Counted from the first letter of the stretch, positions 17,666 to 26,687 are shown. The stretch is DNA of 60,517 nt from an uncultured Oscillospiraceae bacterium (GCA_934569225.1 CAKTKC010000018.1:1-60517); one strand, 5' to 3'. Notes: generated by a model from the sequence alone, not told the origin. Translations and numbers: made by a program.

Positions 17666-17689
17666 AAGCCCGGCATTCGTGCCGGGCTT
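17666..17689 (+). terminator. Terminator hairpin after gudD
   Basis: AAGCCCGGCA and TGCCGGGCTT are separated by the stable tetraloop TTCG. It closes the tct-gar-gud operon. Confidence 0.75.
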
Positions 17690-17696
17690 CTCATAC

Positions 17697-17853
17697 TGAA
17701 CTCCAATTAAAATCTTTAAAAAAGATTTTAATTGCCTGAAGGGCATGGAGTTCATATGAGACTTGTTTTGTGATTTCTTTCCTTATAAATCACAAAACAG
17801 GCAGCGCCGTCAGGCGATGCCTTCCTGATTAAAATTAAGATTTTAATCAGGAA
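17697..17853. repeat. AT-rich triple-hairpin intergenic element
   Basis: Three successive stems are visible: CAATTAAAATCTTT/AAAGATTTTAATTG (17704-17738), TTGTTTTGTGATTT/AAATCACAAAACA (17763-17800) and CCTGATTAAAAT/ATTTTAATCAGG (17823-17850). The first is enclosed by GAACTCC/GGAGTTC. The element is much more AT-rich than the flanking genes and has no reading frame. It looks like a mobile palindromic element or a folded leader of the next gene. Confidence 0.55.
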
Positions 17854-17886
17854 ATAGTATCAGAATGAACAAAGGAGTGGATTTTC

Positions 17887-19119
17887 ATGAATGAGCTGCT
17901 GCGCGCCCATGCCGACGCCATCATTGCGTCCTCCATTGAGGCGGTCAAGCCGGATGAAGCGGTTGCACGGGCGCTGAAAAGTTATCATCCCCACGGCGGG
18001 AAGACCCTGCTGGTAGCCGCCGGTAAGGCGGCATGGCAGATGGCCGCCGCTGCGGCAAAGGTGCTGCCGAAGATCGACGGCGGCGTGGTGGTGACGAAGT
18101 ACGGCCATGTGCTGGGGGACATTCCCGGCGTCGTCTGCTGCGAGGGCGGACATCCTGTGCCGGATGAAGGAAGCTTTGCCGGGACGCGGAAGGCGCTGGC
18201 GCTTGTCGCCAACCTGACGGCGGAGGACAGCGTGATTTTCCTGCTGTCCGGCGGCGGCAGCGCGCTGTTTGAGTCGCCCCTGATCCCGCCGGAGGAATTG
18301 CAGGACATCACCCGGCAGCTGCTGGCCTGCGGCGCGGACATTGTGGAGATGAACACGGTGCGCAAGCGCCTGTCCGGCGTGAAGGGCGGGCGGTTTGCCC
18401 AGGCCTGCGCCCCGGCACAGGTGTTCAGCATTGTGCTGAGCGACATTCTGGGCGACCCGCTGGACATGATCGCCTCCGGCCCCGCTTACCCGGATTCCTC
18501 CACCTGCGCCCAGGCGCTGCATATCGCGAGGAAATACGGCCTGAAGCTCAGCGATAACGCCTGGAAGCTTCTGGCGCAGGAGACGCCCAAGGCGTTGGAC
18601 AACGTCACCACCCAGATTACCGGTTCCGTCCGGGAGCTGTGCGCGGCGGCAGGGGAGAAGTGCGCGGAAATGGGCTATACCCCCATTTTGCTCACCGACC
18701 AGCTGTGCTGTGAGGCGCGGGAGGCGGGCAGCCTTCTGGCGTCCGTTGCCAGGACTCACGCGGGCGGCGGGAAGAAGCTTGCCTATCTCGCCGGGGGTGA
18801 GACGGTGGTTCACCTCACCGGCAAGGGCAAGGGCGGACGGAATCAGGAGCTGGCGCTGGCCGGCGCGGAGGGGCTTTCCGGGCTGGATGCCTGCCTGTTC
18901 TCTGTGGGCAGCGACGGCACCGACGGCCCCACGGAAGCCGCAGGCGGTTACGTGGATGACGACACCAAGGCCGCGCTGGAAGCGGCGGGCGTGTCCATCT
19001 TCGATGTCCTACAAAATAACGACGCATTTCACGCGCTGGAAGCATCCGGCGGCCTGATCGTCACCGGCCCCACCGGCACCAACGTCAACGATGTGGCGGT
19101 GCTGCTTATCGGCGGCTGA
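17887..19119 (+). CDS. Glycerate 2-kinase, MOFRL family
   Basis: A 410-residue glycerate kinase of the TtuD/GckA (DUF4147-MOFRL) type, which makes 2-phosphoglycerate from D-glycerate. Landmarks are LLSGGGSALFESP near residue 119, MNTVRKRLSGVKGGR near 156, GGETVVHLTGKGKGGRNQEL near 302 and VGSDGTDGPTEAAGG near 340. It completes the route from glucarate to glycolysis. AAAGGAG at 17871 supports the start. It is separated from gudD by a terminator and the hairpin element, so it may have its own promoter. Confidence 0.9.
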   Translation: MNELLRAHADAIIASSIEAVKPDEAVARALKSYHPHGGKTLLVAAGKAAWQMAAAAAKVLPKIDGGVVVTKYGHVLGDIPGVVCCEGGHPVPDEGSFAGTRKALALVANLTAEDSVIFLLSGGGSALFESPLIPPEELQDITRQLLACGADIVEMNTVRKRLSGVKGGRFAQACAPAQVFSIVLSDILGDPLDMIASGPAYPDSSTCAQALHIARKYGLKLSDNAWKLLAQETPKALDNVTTQITGSVRELCAAAGEKCAEMGYTPILLTDQLCCEAREAGSLLASVARTHAGGGKKLAYLAGGETVVHLTGKGKGGRNQELALAGAEGLSGLDACLFSVGSDGTDGPTEAAGGYVDDDTKAALEAAGVSIFDVLQNNDAFHALEASGGLIVTGPTGTNVNDVAVLLIGG

Positions 19120-19152
19120 CGCGGTTCCCGCTTCCGGCGAAAAAGAGAAGAC

Positions 19153-19189
19153 CGGCGGCACTCCAATTGCGGAGTGCCGCCGATTTTCT
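19153..19189. terminator. Terminator after glycerate kinase
   Basis: A 12-bp perfect stem CGGCGGCACTCC/GGAGTGCCGCCG followed by ATTTTCTT, between two convergent genes. Confidence 0.75.
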
Positions 19190-19190
19190 T

Positions 19191-19252
19191 AGGGCAACAC
19201 CGCACAATTGCGTCTGCTGTGCCTCCTCGCCGAATTGCGCGGTGCTGCCTTA
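19191..19252. repeat. Short inverted-repeat element
   Basis: TAGGGCAACACCGCACAATTGCG and its counterpart CGAATTGCGCGGTGCTGCCTTA form a 62-bp hairpin. It runs into the stop codon of the minus-strand dehydrogenase and probably ends that transcript. It resembles short palindromes I associate with gut Clostridia genomes, but no second copy is visible here. Confidence 0.5.
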
Positions 19253-20185
19253 GAATTTTACGATATTCCGAATGGGCTTGCCGGTGAGAAAGGCGTCCAC
19301 ATTCTGGCAGGCGATGCGGATGACGCGCTCGTGTGTCTCCTTCAGATGATAGCCGCCGGAAATGTGGGGGGTGACCAGAACGTTTTTTGCGTCCCACAGA
19401 GGATGGTCGGGGGGAAGGGGCTCCGGTTCCGCCACATCCACACAGGCACCCGCCAGATGTTCCCGGTTCAGCGCGCCGGCTAGCGCCATGGAATCCACTG
19501 CGCCGCCCCGGCCTGCATTCAGGAAGAAAGCGCCGGGCTTCATCTTTCCGAAGGTCTGCTCGTTCCAGAGATGGTAGGTTTCCCGGCTTCCCGGCAGGAA
19601 GAAGGCTATGATGTTTGCGTCCTTCAGGCAGTCTTCCAGCGCGTCCATGGGATACAGGGCGGAAAGCTCTGCGGGCTTATCTCCCGTGTGTCTGCGGATA
19701 CCGGTGACGGTGCTGCCCAGGGCGTGCATCCGCCGGCCAAATTCGCTGCCCAGATTGCCGTAACCCACCACCAGAGTCTTAGCGCCGTAGATAGAGGTCA
19801 CGCCGCCCTCGTCATGCCAAAGGTGCTGTTCCTGATTCAGCCGGTATCTGTCCAGCTTCTTCATCAGGCACAGAAGCCCTCCCAGCATATGCTCGGAAAC
19901 GGCCAGCCCGTAAGCGCCGGTGGCATTGCACAGCGTGCAGCCCTCCGGAAGCACGCCGGGAGCGGTATAGCCGTCGGTTCCGGCGGAATTCAGCTGCAAA
20001 AGCTTCAGCTTCCGTGTCCCGGCAATGAGAGGGATGAGGGCGTTGCCGATGATAATGTCCGCCTCCTGCACCTGCTGCCGGGTCACATCCCCAATAGGGA
20101 CAAAAGTGAAATCCCTCTCCGGGGCGGCGCTGCGAAGCATCTGCCGGTGACTTTCGTCTGCGGGCGTGACAACAAGAATGTTCAT
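19250..20185 (-). CDS. D-2-hydroxyacid dehydrogenase
   Basis: A 311-residue NAD-dependent D-2-hydroxyacid dehydrogenase. The nucleotide-binding VVGYGNLGSEFGR lies near residue 140. The catalytic triad contexts are NAGRGGAVD (Arg), DVAEPEPL (Glu) and VTPHISGGY (His). It probably interconverts a 2-keto acid such as hydroxypyruvate, glyoxylate or a sugar-derived keto acid with the D-hydroxy form. The start at 20185 follows AGGAGGAAAC. It is 11 nt downstream of the glycerol-dehydrogenase-like gene, in one operon with it. Confidence 0.88.
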   Translation of the reverse strand: MNILVVTPADESHRQMLRSAAPERDFTFVPIGDVTRQQVQEADIIIGNALIPLIAGTRKLKLLQLNSAGTDGYTAPGVLPEGCTLCNATGAYGLAVSEHMLGGLLCLMKKLDRYRLNQEQHLWHDEGGVTSIYGAKTLVVGYGNLGSEFGRRMHALGSTVTGIRRHTGDKPAELSALYPMDALEDCLKDANIIAFFLPGSRETYHLWNEQTFGKMKPGAFFLNAGRGGAVDSMALAGALNREHLAGACVDVAEPEPLPPDHPLWDAKNVLVTPHISGGYHLKETHERVIRIACQNVDAFLTGKPIRNIVKF

Positions 20186-20196
20186 GACGTTTCCTC

Positions 20197-21285
20197 CTAT
20201 ACAAGCTCCTTCATGGCCTCGTGGAGCAGGGAATAGCTTTCCGGCGTGGCGGCCACGTAAGGGGAGCCGATGAGATGGTTTTCCAGCTTCCTGAGGTTTT
20301 CCTCGGTAGGCTCCACGCCCAGTTCCTTCAGGGTCAGGGGCATGTCCATGCCACGCATGAATTCCTTCAGTTCGCCGATCTCGTCGAACAGTCGGTTGTA
20401 ATGCAGCTGGGCGAACAGGGCGACGGCCACGATCTCGCCGTGAATGGAGGGCATGGACTCCTTCGGGAAGTAGGTGCGGATGCCGTCGTACAGAGAGTGG
20501 GCGATGGCCGACTGGGAGAAGCTCTTGGTGATATTGGCGATGGTGCCGGTGACGGCGATGTTCACGAAGCACACGTCCTCCAGCGCCTTGGTCACCTGGT
20601 GCCGGCGGTTGTCCTCGATGGCCTGGGGGCCGAACTCCCGCAGCATCTCATAGGTGAATTCCGCCCAGCGGAAGGCGGAGAACAGGTCGATCTTATTTTC
20701 GCTCAGACGCATCACGGGCTTGCCGTTCTGGATTTCAATGCGCTTTGCCATGGCGTCCAGAATACCGGCGGCGTTGTAGCGGATGGGACACTGGGCGATT
20801 ACCTGGGTGTCCACCAGACAGGCGTCCAGCTCGTGCTCATAGCGCCAGCAGTCCTTTTTGCCGCCCTCCGGGGTGTACATGACGCTCATGCAGGTGAAGG
20901 GGGCGCAGGTGGACATGGAGGTGGGAATGTTGACGGTGCCGACACCGGCGAACTCTGCCACGGCCTTGGAAAAGTCCATGATTCTGCCGCCACCCACGCC
21001 GACGACCTCGTCGCAGTGGGCTTCCTGACACAGTTTTCCATATTCTTCCGCGGCTTCGTAGGAGCAGGGACCGTCGTAGAACTTGACGACCCATTGCAGC
21101 CCAGCCTTTTCCATGGAAGCGGTCAGCCGGGTCTGCACAGCCGCCCAGGCGCGGGGGCCGGTGACGATGAAGATATGTTTGCCGAAGCGGGCGATTTCCT
21201 CGCCGCAGCATTCCAGAATGTCAGGACCCTGACGATATCTTCCGGCGCCAAATTTGATCGCGGTATCCAGCACGATTTTTTCCAT
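20197..21285 (-). CDS. Iron-containing alcohol dehydrogenase, glycerol dehydrogenase-like
   Basis: A 362-residue GldA-like enzyme. It has the NAD-binding GVGGGRIMDFSKA near residue 96 and PTSMSTCAPF near 118. The three metal-ligand contexts are GILDAMAKR (Asp), AIAHSLYDG (His) and SIHGEIVA (His). It oxidises or reduces a polyol or hydroxy-aldehyde, and a sugar-acid-derived substrate is likely from context. AAAGGAG precedes the start at 21285. Its promoter carries the regulon dyad at the standard distance. Confidence 0.87.
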   Translation of the reverse strand: MEKIVLDTAIKFGAGRYRQGPDILECCGEEIARFGKHIFIVTGPRAWAAVQTRLTASMEKAGLQWVVKFYDGPCSYEAAEEYGKLCQEAHCDEVVGVGGGRIMDFSKAVAEFAGVGTVNIPTSMSTCAPFTCMSVMYTPEGGKKDCWRYEHELDACLVDTQVIAQCPIRYNAAGILDAMAKRIEIQNGKPVMRLSENKIDLFSAFRWAEFTYEMLREFGPQAIEDNRRHQVTKALEDVCFVNIAVTGTIANITKSFSQSAIAHSLYDGIRTYFPKESMPSIHGEIVAVALFAQLHYNRLFDEIGELKEFMRGMDMPLTLKELGVEPTEENLRKLENHLIGSPYVAATPESYSLLHEAMKELV

Positions 21286-21319
21286 TGCAGATTCTCCTTT
21301 GCTGTCTTGTCGTGGGTAC

Positions 21320-21349
21320 ATTGTAACAGCTGGCTCCGGAATCTGACAA
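21320..21349 (-). promoter_or_regulatory. Promoter of the glycerol-dehydrogenase-like operon
   Basis: On the minus strand, TTGTCA (21349-21344) and TACAAT (21325-21320) are separated by 18 bp. The dyad centre at 21407 lies 84.5 nt from the -10 centre. Confidence 0.6.
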
Positions 21350-21399
21350 TTCGCAAAATGCAGAACTTCCACCTGAGAATCTGGGGAATGTTGCTATTT

Positions 21400-21414
21400 T
21401 TGCAGGAAATGAAA
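21400..21414. promoter_or_regulatory. Putative operator, one mismatch to TTTCA-N5-TGAAA
   Basis: TTGCA-GGAAA-TGAAA. Nine of ten dyad bases match, and the distance to the -10 box equals that at garD and tctC. Confidence 0.5.
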
Positions 21415-21492
21415 ATAAAATTGCAGACGAAATGAAATGCCGCAAACGGGAATCCGCGCCCCGGCGGGCAGTTCCGCCGGGGCGCGGAGGGG

Positions 21493-23397
21493 TTATTTGT
21501 AGTCCGCGGCGATGTTGTACTTTTTCATATACCGCCACAGGGTGGTCTTGCTGATGCCCAGCTCCTGGGCGACCCGCTCCCGGCTGCCGCCGAAGCGGGT
21601 GAGCAGCTGGGTGATCTGCAAAGCCTTGGGATCCTGCACCAGAACGACTTTTTCCGCCCCCGCGGTCATCAGCGGTGCAACCTCTTCCAGATTCCGGCGG
21701 AGAAACACCTCGTCCACATTCCGCTTTTCGGAGAGCAGGACAATCCGCTCGCACAGACACTGCATCTGATCCAGGTTTCCCGGCCAGTCGTAATCCTGAA
21801 CGTACTGCCTTGCGCCGTTGGTCAGATGGATGAGCCGGTTGTATTTCTTCTGCTTTTCCTCCAGGAACATGCCGATCCAGCCGGGAATGTCCTCCCGGCG
21901 CTTGCGCAGGGGCGGCACCTCCAGACTCAGGGTGGACAGGGCGTAGTAGAGATCCTGCCGGAAGCTGCCCTGCTCCACAAGGCTTATCAGCGTTTTCTCG
22001 GTGGAGGCGATGATCCGGACGCTGGAGGTCATGGGCACGCTGGAGCCGTTGCGCAGGAGTTTTCCCTGAATGAGAGACAGCAGCTTGTACTGGGTCTCCT
22101 TGTTGATGGCGTCCACATGGTCGAGAAACAGCGTTCCGTTCTGCGCCTGCTCAGCAAGACACGCCGGGGCGTCCTTCCGGGTGGAGTAGTTGCCGAAAAG
22201 CATATCGTCCACCGTTTCCGGTATCCAGGCGCTGCAATCCACGGACACGAAAGCGCTGTTGTGCCAGAGACTTTCCCGGTGGATGCACTGTGCCAGAATC
22301 TTTTTGCCCACGCCCGCCTCCCCGGTGAGAAGGATGGGCGCCTGAAAACCGGCAATGCGCTTGGCGGTGCGGATCACGTCCTGGGTGAGCTTGCTCTTGC
22401 AGACCATCTGCTCGAAGCTGAAGCGGGCGATGTAGCCCCGCTGGTACAGCTCCGTGCGCAGCTCGCTGTTCATTTCCACGATGCGCTTTTCTTCCTGAAA
22501 GGTCAGGATGGCGCTGTCCACTTCCTTGTCGATGAAAACGGGCGCAATGCTGACGATAACGGCCTTGCCCCGGATGTCCAGCACGAAGGCGTATTTCTCC
22601 TTGCCGTGAAGCAGCGCGTCGTCCAGCACCTGCCGGGGCAGCTTAGGGATGACCTCTGTGACAGACCTGTGGAGAATGTCCTCCTCTTTTCCCAGAAGGC
22701 TGTTGACGCTCTGGTTGAAGCGCTGGATTTTTCCGCCCCGGCTCACCTGCATGATGCCGGTGAAGGTGTTGTTCAGCATGGTGTCCATTTCCGAAAGGCT
22801 GCGCTTTCTCAGGTCGATGGCGTAGCACACACGGGAGGCGATGGCCATGGCGTTACGCAGACTTTCACCGCTCTCCGGCAGAAACCGGCACATCAGCCCC
22901 AGCTCCTCCGCCCGGGCACAGGCGGTGTGACCGCCGATGATGCCGAGACAGCCGTCCGCCAGCGCCCGGTCTACCGCGGCGGGCAGGGCACCGTAGTCGT
23001 CCGTGTAGTATTCCCGCAGCTCTACCGGGAAAAGCTCGTTGATCCGGGAAATGTCGCTGACCATGTTGTCCAGGATCACCAGACCGATGCGGGGCAGGGG
23101 ATCGTTCAGCAGCTCCCGCATTTTCAGCAACTCGCTGCCCACCTCCTGGGCGGTCAGCTGAATTTCCACCACCGGCACGGAGGTGTTGCTCTTGATGAGC
23201 ATGGCCTGCACGCCCCGGGCGATGATCAGCTCGCAGCCCTGGGCGATGGCGCTCCGGGCGATTTTCAGCGCTTTCTGGGAATCTCCCGGATCCACATGCT
23301 CCAGAAGCACCATGTCTACATGGGAGTAGGATTCCAGCATGGGCTTTGCCAGGGTGAGCATTTTTTCACTGGGGACGATCATTGCGACCTTTGCCAT
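21493..23397 (-). CDS. PrpR-like AAA+ transcriptional regulator with degenerate sigma-54 motifs
   Basis: A 634-residue protein. An N-terminal PrpR-type sensor domain covers about residues 1-190, a PAS-like segment about 205-310, an AAA+ domain about 335-560, and a Fis-type helix-turn-helix about 595-630 (RERVAQELGISKTTLWRYM). Walker A is GEAGVGKK. The sigma-54 contact loop GAFTGA is absent (LFGNYSTRKDAP at about 397), and Walker B reads FLDHVD with His where Glu is usual. The arginine in the usual LYYRLN is Ala (LYYALS). It probably acts on sigma-70-type promoters as TyrR does. The start at 23397 follows AAGGAGG. Confidence 0.9.
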   Translation of the reverse strand: MAKVAMIVPSEKMLTLAKPMLESYSHVDMVLLEHVDPGDSQKALKIARSAIAQGCELIIARGVQAMLIKSNTSVPVVEIQLTAQEVGSELLKMRELLNDPLPRIGLVILDNMVSDISRINELFPVELREYYTDDYGALPAAVDRALADGCLGIIGGHTACARAEELGLMCRFLPESGESLRNAMAIASRVCYAIDLRKRSLSEMDTMLNNTFTGIMQVSRGGKIQRFNQSVNSLLGKEEDILHRSVTEVIPKLPRQVLDDALLHGKEKYAFVLDIRGKAVIVSIAPVFIDKEVDSAILTFQEEKRIVEMNSELRTELYQRGYIARFSFEQMVCKSKLTQDVIRTAKRIAGFQAPILLTGEAGVGKKILAQCIHRESLWHNSAFVSVDCSAWIPETVDDMLFGNYSTRKDAPACLAEQAQNGTLFLDHVDAINKETQYKLLSLIQGKLLRNGSSVPMTSSVRIIASTEKTLISLVEQGSFRQDLYYALSTLSLEVPPLRKRREDIPGWIGMFLEEKQKKYNRLIHLTNGARQYVQDYDWPGNLDQMQCLCERIVLLSEKRNVDEVFLRRNLEEVAPLMTAGAEKVVLVQDPKALQITQLLTRFGGSRERVAQELGISKTTLWRYMKKYNIAADYK

Positions 23398-23493
23398 GGG
23401 AAAACCTCCTTCTTTTTTCTTAAGTATACCATGCACGGGGAAGGAAAGTCAAACTGGGAAACGGTAAAGTTTCACATTTCGCTGAAAGGATGA

Positions 23494-23508
23494 TTTCATA
23501 TTCTGAAA
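23494..23508. promoter_or_regulatory. Putative operator TTTCA-N5-TGAAA between the regulator and AEC genes
   Basis: A perfect dyad TTTCA-TATTC-TGAAA, 83.5 nt upstream of the AEC -10 centre and about 100 bp upstream of the regulator start. It could serve activation of the carrier and autoregulation. Confidence 0.55.
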
Positions 23509-23581
23509 ATATGGAGAATACCCATAAAAGAGCGGGAAAAGGTTGATACATTTTGCAAATAGATTTTTTTCACCATTTTGC

Positions 23582-23587
23582 TACAAT
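23582..23587 (+). promoter_or_regulatory. -10 box of the AEC transporter promoter
   Basis: TACAAT, with no good -35 box at 16-18 bp. That is typical of an activator-dependent promoter. Confidence 0.45.
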
Positions 23588-23660
23588 ATTTCTGAGCTTT
23601 TCCGGGGTGCGGAAAAGAGAGTGGGGAAACTCAAATACGATGACGCGGTGGTGGAGTTTC

Positions 23661-24572
23661 ATGGAAACCTTCCTGAAAATGCTGGAGACCCAGTCTATCC
23701 TCTTTGTATACATGGCGGTGGGCTATTACTGCCGCAAGGTCAATATTTTCTCCGACGAAATGCGCGCCAGACTGACGGATTTCACGGTGATGATCACACT
23801 GCCGTGCATGGTGTTCAAGTCCTTCCTGATGGAATTCAGCATGGACGCGCTGATACAGGGCGGCGTGGCGCTGCTGATCGCGTCCGTCATGGCGGTTGTG
23901 GCGCTGATTGCCGGGAATCTGCTGTATAACCGGTTCGTCCCCAGAGAAAAGTGCATCATGCAGTATGGCACGCTGGTCACCAACTCCGGCTTTGCGGGGC
24001 TGCCCATCGTTGACGGCGCATTCGGCGACGAAGGGCTGTTCCTCGGTTCACTGTTCATTATTCCTACCCGGATCCTTATGTGGAGCGCGGGGATTTCCCT
24101 GTTCACCACCGGCGGCACCCGGTGGGAGCGTACCAAGAAGGTGCTGACGAATCCGTCGATCATTGCGGTGGGGCTGGGACTTGTGTGGATGGTCTTCCAG
24201 CTGCCCTTGCCTGGCTTCCTGCGTTCCGCCGTGGGCAATCTGGGCAACTGCACCTCGCCGCTGGCAATGGCGCTGGTGGGGGCGATTCTGGCAGACGTAC
24301 CGCTGCGGGGAATCTGGGAGCCGAAGGCGCTGTATCTGGCGGCCGTCCGGCAGATCGTCCTTCCTGTGATTCTGCTGGTCGCCCTGAAGGGGCTGGCGCT
24401 GGATCCGCTGACGGTAGGGGTCAGCGTGACCCTGTCCGGTATGCCCATCGGCTCCACCACAGCGATTCTGGCGCAGAAATACGGGGCGGATGCGGAATTC
24501 GGCTCCAAATGCGTGTTCATTTCCACGGTGACGTCTCTGATCACCGTGCCGGTGCTGACGCTGTTTTTGTAA
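23661..24572 (+). CDS. AEC family transporter
   Basis: A 303-residue auxin-efflux-carrier family protein with about ten hydrophobic segments and no soluble domain. Family members in bacteria move malate, malonate or other carboxylates. The in-frame upstream extension (from 23553) lacks a ribosome site; the ATG at 23661 follows GGTGGAG. It lies beside the regulator and before a dehydratase, so export or import of a sugar acid or carboxylate is plausible. The 101-bp gap to the next gene shows no clear terminator, so both may be co-transcribed. Confidence 0.85.
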   Translation: METFLKMLETQSILFVYMAVGYYCRKVNIFSDEMRARLTDFTVMITLPCMVFKSFLMEFSMDALIQGGVALLIASVMAVVALIAGNLLYNRFVPREKCIMQYGTLVTNSGFAGLPIVDGAFGDEGLFLGSLFIIPTRILMWSAGISLFTTGGTRWERTKKVLTNPSIIAVGLGLVWMVFQLPLPGFLRSAVGNLGNCTSPLAMALVGAILADVPLRGIWEPKALYLAAVRQIVLPVILLVALKGLALDPLTVGVSVTLSGMPIGSTTAILAQKYGADAEFGSKCVFISTVTSLITVPVLTLFL

Positions 24573-24673
24573 AGACACCACCATACCGTGAAAACCAGTG
24601 TGGCAAACATGATTCTCAGGGGACATGGGAGCGCAGCTGAAATATTTCTGACAATATTCAAGGAGGCGTTTTT

Positions 24674-26380
24674 ATGAGTTTTGAGAATGAATTTGTGTTC
24701 AAGGACCCCAGGTACCGTAGCAGCACTCTGACCAACGGCCTGGCAAGAAGCGGCCAGCGGGCGCTGCTCTATGCCACCGGCATGGACGAAGAAGACCTGA
24801 AAAAGCCCTTTGTGGCGGTGATTGGTTCCTTTTCGGAGATGGTGCCGGGTCATGCCCATTTGCAGGAGCTGGCGGAGCAGGTCTGTCAGGGCGTCATCGA
24901 GGCGGGGGGTGTTCCCCGCAGAAGCGAGACCATCGCCATCTGTGACGGCTTGTGTCAGGGACATAAAGGTATGCGGTATCCTCTGGCAAGCCGTGACCTG
25001 ATTGCCGACAGCGTGGAGATGGTCGTGGAAGCCCACCACTTTGACGCCATGGTGCTTCTGGCGGGGTGCGATAAGATCATTCCCGGTATGCTGATGGCCG
25101 CCGCGCGGCTGAATATTCCTACGGTGGTTGTCCCCGGCGGGCCGATGCTGCCCGGAAACGTGGGCGGAAATCCGCTGTTCTGCTCCAGCGAACTGCGGGA
25201 ATTCCCCGGCCGGGTGGAGGCGGGCATCATCACCCCCGAATATATGAAGGAAGCGGAGAAGATCACCCTGCCCACCGTGGGCAGCTGCGCCCATCTAGGA
25301 ACGGCGAATTCCATGTGTATGCTCACGGAGGTTCTGGGAATGGGCATCCCCGGCTCCGGCACGGCACCTACCGTCTCCACAAAGCGGAAGCGGATCGCCA
25401 AGGCCAGCGGCCGGGCAGTGATGGAGCTGCTGCGCAAAGGCATCACGCCCCGGCAGGTTCTCACGAGAGAGGCGCTGCTCAACGGCGTTGTGGGCGCCAT
25501 GGCCACAGGCTCGTCCACCAATCTGGTGCTGCATCTGATGGCCATTGCCCACGAGGCCGGGGTGTCCCTGACATTGGAGGACTTTGACCGGATCAGCAGG
25601 GAAGTGCCCTTTGTCTGCAATCTCCAGCCCTCCGGAAAGTACCCCATTGCGTCGCTGGACGCTAGCGGCGGCATCCCCGCCGTGCTGAAAACCGTAGAAT
25701 CCCGACTGAACACCAATGTCATGACCTGCACGGGAAAGACGCTGGGGCAGCTGTTGGAAACCTACAGCGTTCAGCCCGACGACGTCATCAGAACCATGGA
25801 GCAGCCCCAGAAGCCGGAGGGCGGCATTGCGGTGCTGCGGGGCAATCTGGCACCCAGGGGCGCGGTGGTCAAGCAGTCCGGCGTCAGTCCGTCCATGTAT
25901 CAGTTTTCCGGAAAGGCGCGGGTGTTCGACTCCATGGAGGATGCGGACGCCGCCGTCAGCGGCAACACCATCGAAAAGGGGACGGTGATCGTCATTCGCT
26001 ACGAGGGGCCAAAGGGCGGCCCCGGTATGCGGGAGATGCTGTCCACCACAGCGCTGATCATGGGGCGGGGCATGGATCATGACGTGGCGCTGGTCACGGA
26101 CGGCCGGTTCTCCGGCGCGACCCACGGCCCCTGCATCGGCCACGTCAGCCCGGAAGCCGCCGCCGGCGGTCCCATCGCTTTTGTCCGGGACGGCGATACG
26201 ATTCATATCGATATTACCAATCGCAGTCTGACCATCGACGTATCCGATGAAGGATTTGCCCGGCGCAGGGAAGGGTGGAAGCCTCTGCGAAAGCCCCGCC
26301 TGACGGGACTGGCTAAGTATGCCACGCTGGTCACCAGCGCCGACACCGGTGCGGTGGTGGACGAGAGCAGGCTGGACTGA
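24674..26380 (+). CDS. IlvD/Edd family dehydratase, probably a sugar-acid dehydratase
   Basis: A 568-residue iron-sulfur dehydratase. Cluster and active-site contexts include [20 protein letters not shown] near residue 94, [12 protein letters not shown] near 130, [20 protein letters not shown] near 203, and the C-terminal [20 protein letters not shown]. The family includes dihydroxy-acid dehydratase of valine synthesis and aldonate dehydratases. SFSEMVPGH near the N-terminus departs from the usual biosynthetic IlvD wording. With the AEC carrier and sugar-acid regulon around it, an aldonate substrate is more likely than branched-chain synthesis. AAGGAGG precedes the start. Confidence 0.85.
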   Translation: MSFENEFVFKDPRYRSSTLTNGLARSGQRALLYATGMDEEDLKKPFVAVIGSFSEMVPGHAHLQELAEQVCQGVIEAGGVPRRSETIAICDGLCQGHKGMRYPLASRDLIADSVEMVVEAHHFDAMVLLAGCDKIIPGMLMAAARLNIPTVVVPGGPMLPGNVGGNPLFCSSELREFPGRVEAGIITPEYMKEAEKITLPTVGSCAHLGTANSMCMLTEVLGMGIPGSGTAPTVSTKRKRIAKASGRAVMELLRKGITPRQVLTREALLNGVVGAMATGSSTNLVLHLMAIAHEAGVSLTLEDFDRISREVPFVCNLQPSGKYPIASLDASGGIPAVLKTVESRLNTNVMTCTGKTLGQLLETYSVQPDDVIRTMEQPQKPEGGIAVLRGNLAPRGAVVKQSGVSPSMYQFSGKARVFDSMEDADAAVSGNTIEKGTVIVIRYEGPKGGPGMREMLSTTALIMGRGMDHDVALVTDGRFSGATHGPCIGHVSPEAAAGGPIAFVRDGDTIHIDITNRSLTIDVSDEGFARRREGWKPLRKPRLTGLAKYATLVTSADTGAVVDESRLD

Positions 26381-26399
26381 GAGCCGCACATAGCAGTGA

Positions 26400-26430
26400 A
26401 TGGAGCGTATCGGTGTGATACGCTCCGTTT
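26400..26430 (+). terminator. Terminator after the IlvD-family gene
   Basis: GGAGCGTATC (26402-26411) and GATACGCTCC (26417-26426) form a 10-bp stem followed by GTTT. Confidence 0.7.
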
Positions 26431-26446
26431 CCAATGCGGGGGACAC

Positions 26447-26567
26447 CCCCTTGGCTCTCCCTCTGGGAGAGCTGTCACCGAAGGTGACTGAGAGGGTATT
26501 GCACCCTGTTATACCCTCTCCATCCTCGCTGCGCTCGTCACCTCTCCCATAGGGAGAGGCAAGGAGG
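26447..26567. repeat. CTTGGCTCTCCC-type intergenic repeat, copy 1
   Basis: About 120 bp with internal inverted repeats: CTCTCCC...GGGAGAG, CACCGAAGGTG, and CCTCTCCC/GGGAGAGG at the right end. A second copy lies in opposite orientation at 55408-55530. I recognise this as a type of repeat spread through gut Firmicutes genomes. It is non-coding. Confidence 0.75.
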
Positions 26568-26658
26568 CTCGCACGGCAGACCAACGCATATTATCGGAAC
26601 TGCACCTCATCCCTGCAGCAGACCTTTTCCTGTAGCCGCAAAAACGTTTGGACAGCTA

Positions 26659-26687
26659 TTGACAACTGCGCCTGTTATGAGTATAAT
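26659..26687 (+). promoter_or_regulatory. Promoter of the TetR-led gene set
   Basis: TTGACA (26659-26664) and TATAAT (26682-26687) are 17 bp apart. ACACAATAT (26688-26696) and AGACAATAT (26702-26710) follow as direct repeats and may be an operator for autoregulation. Confidence 0.75.
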
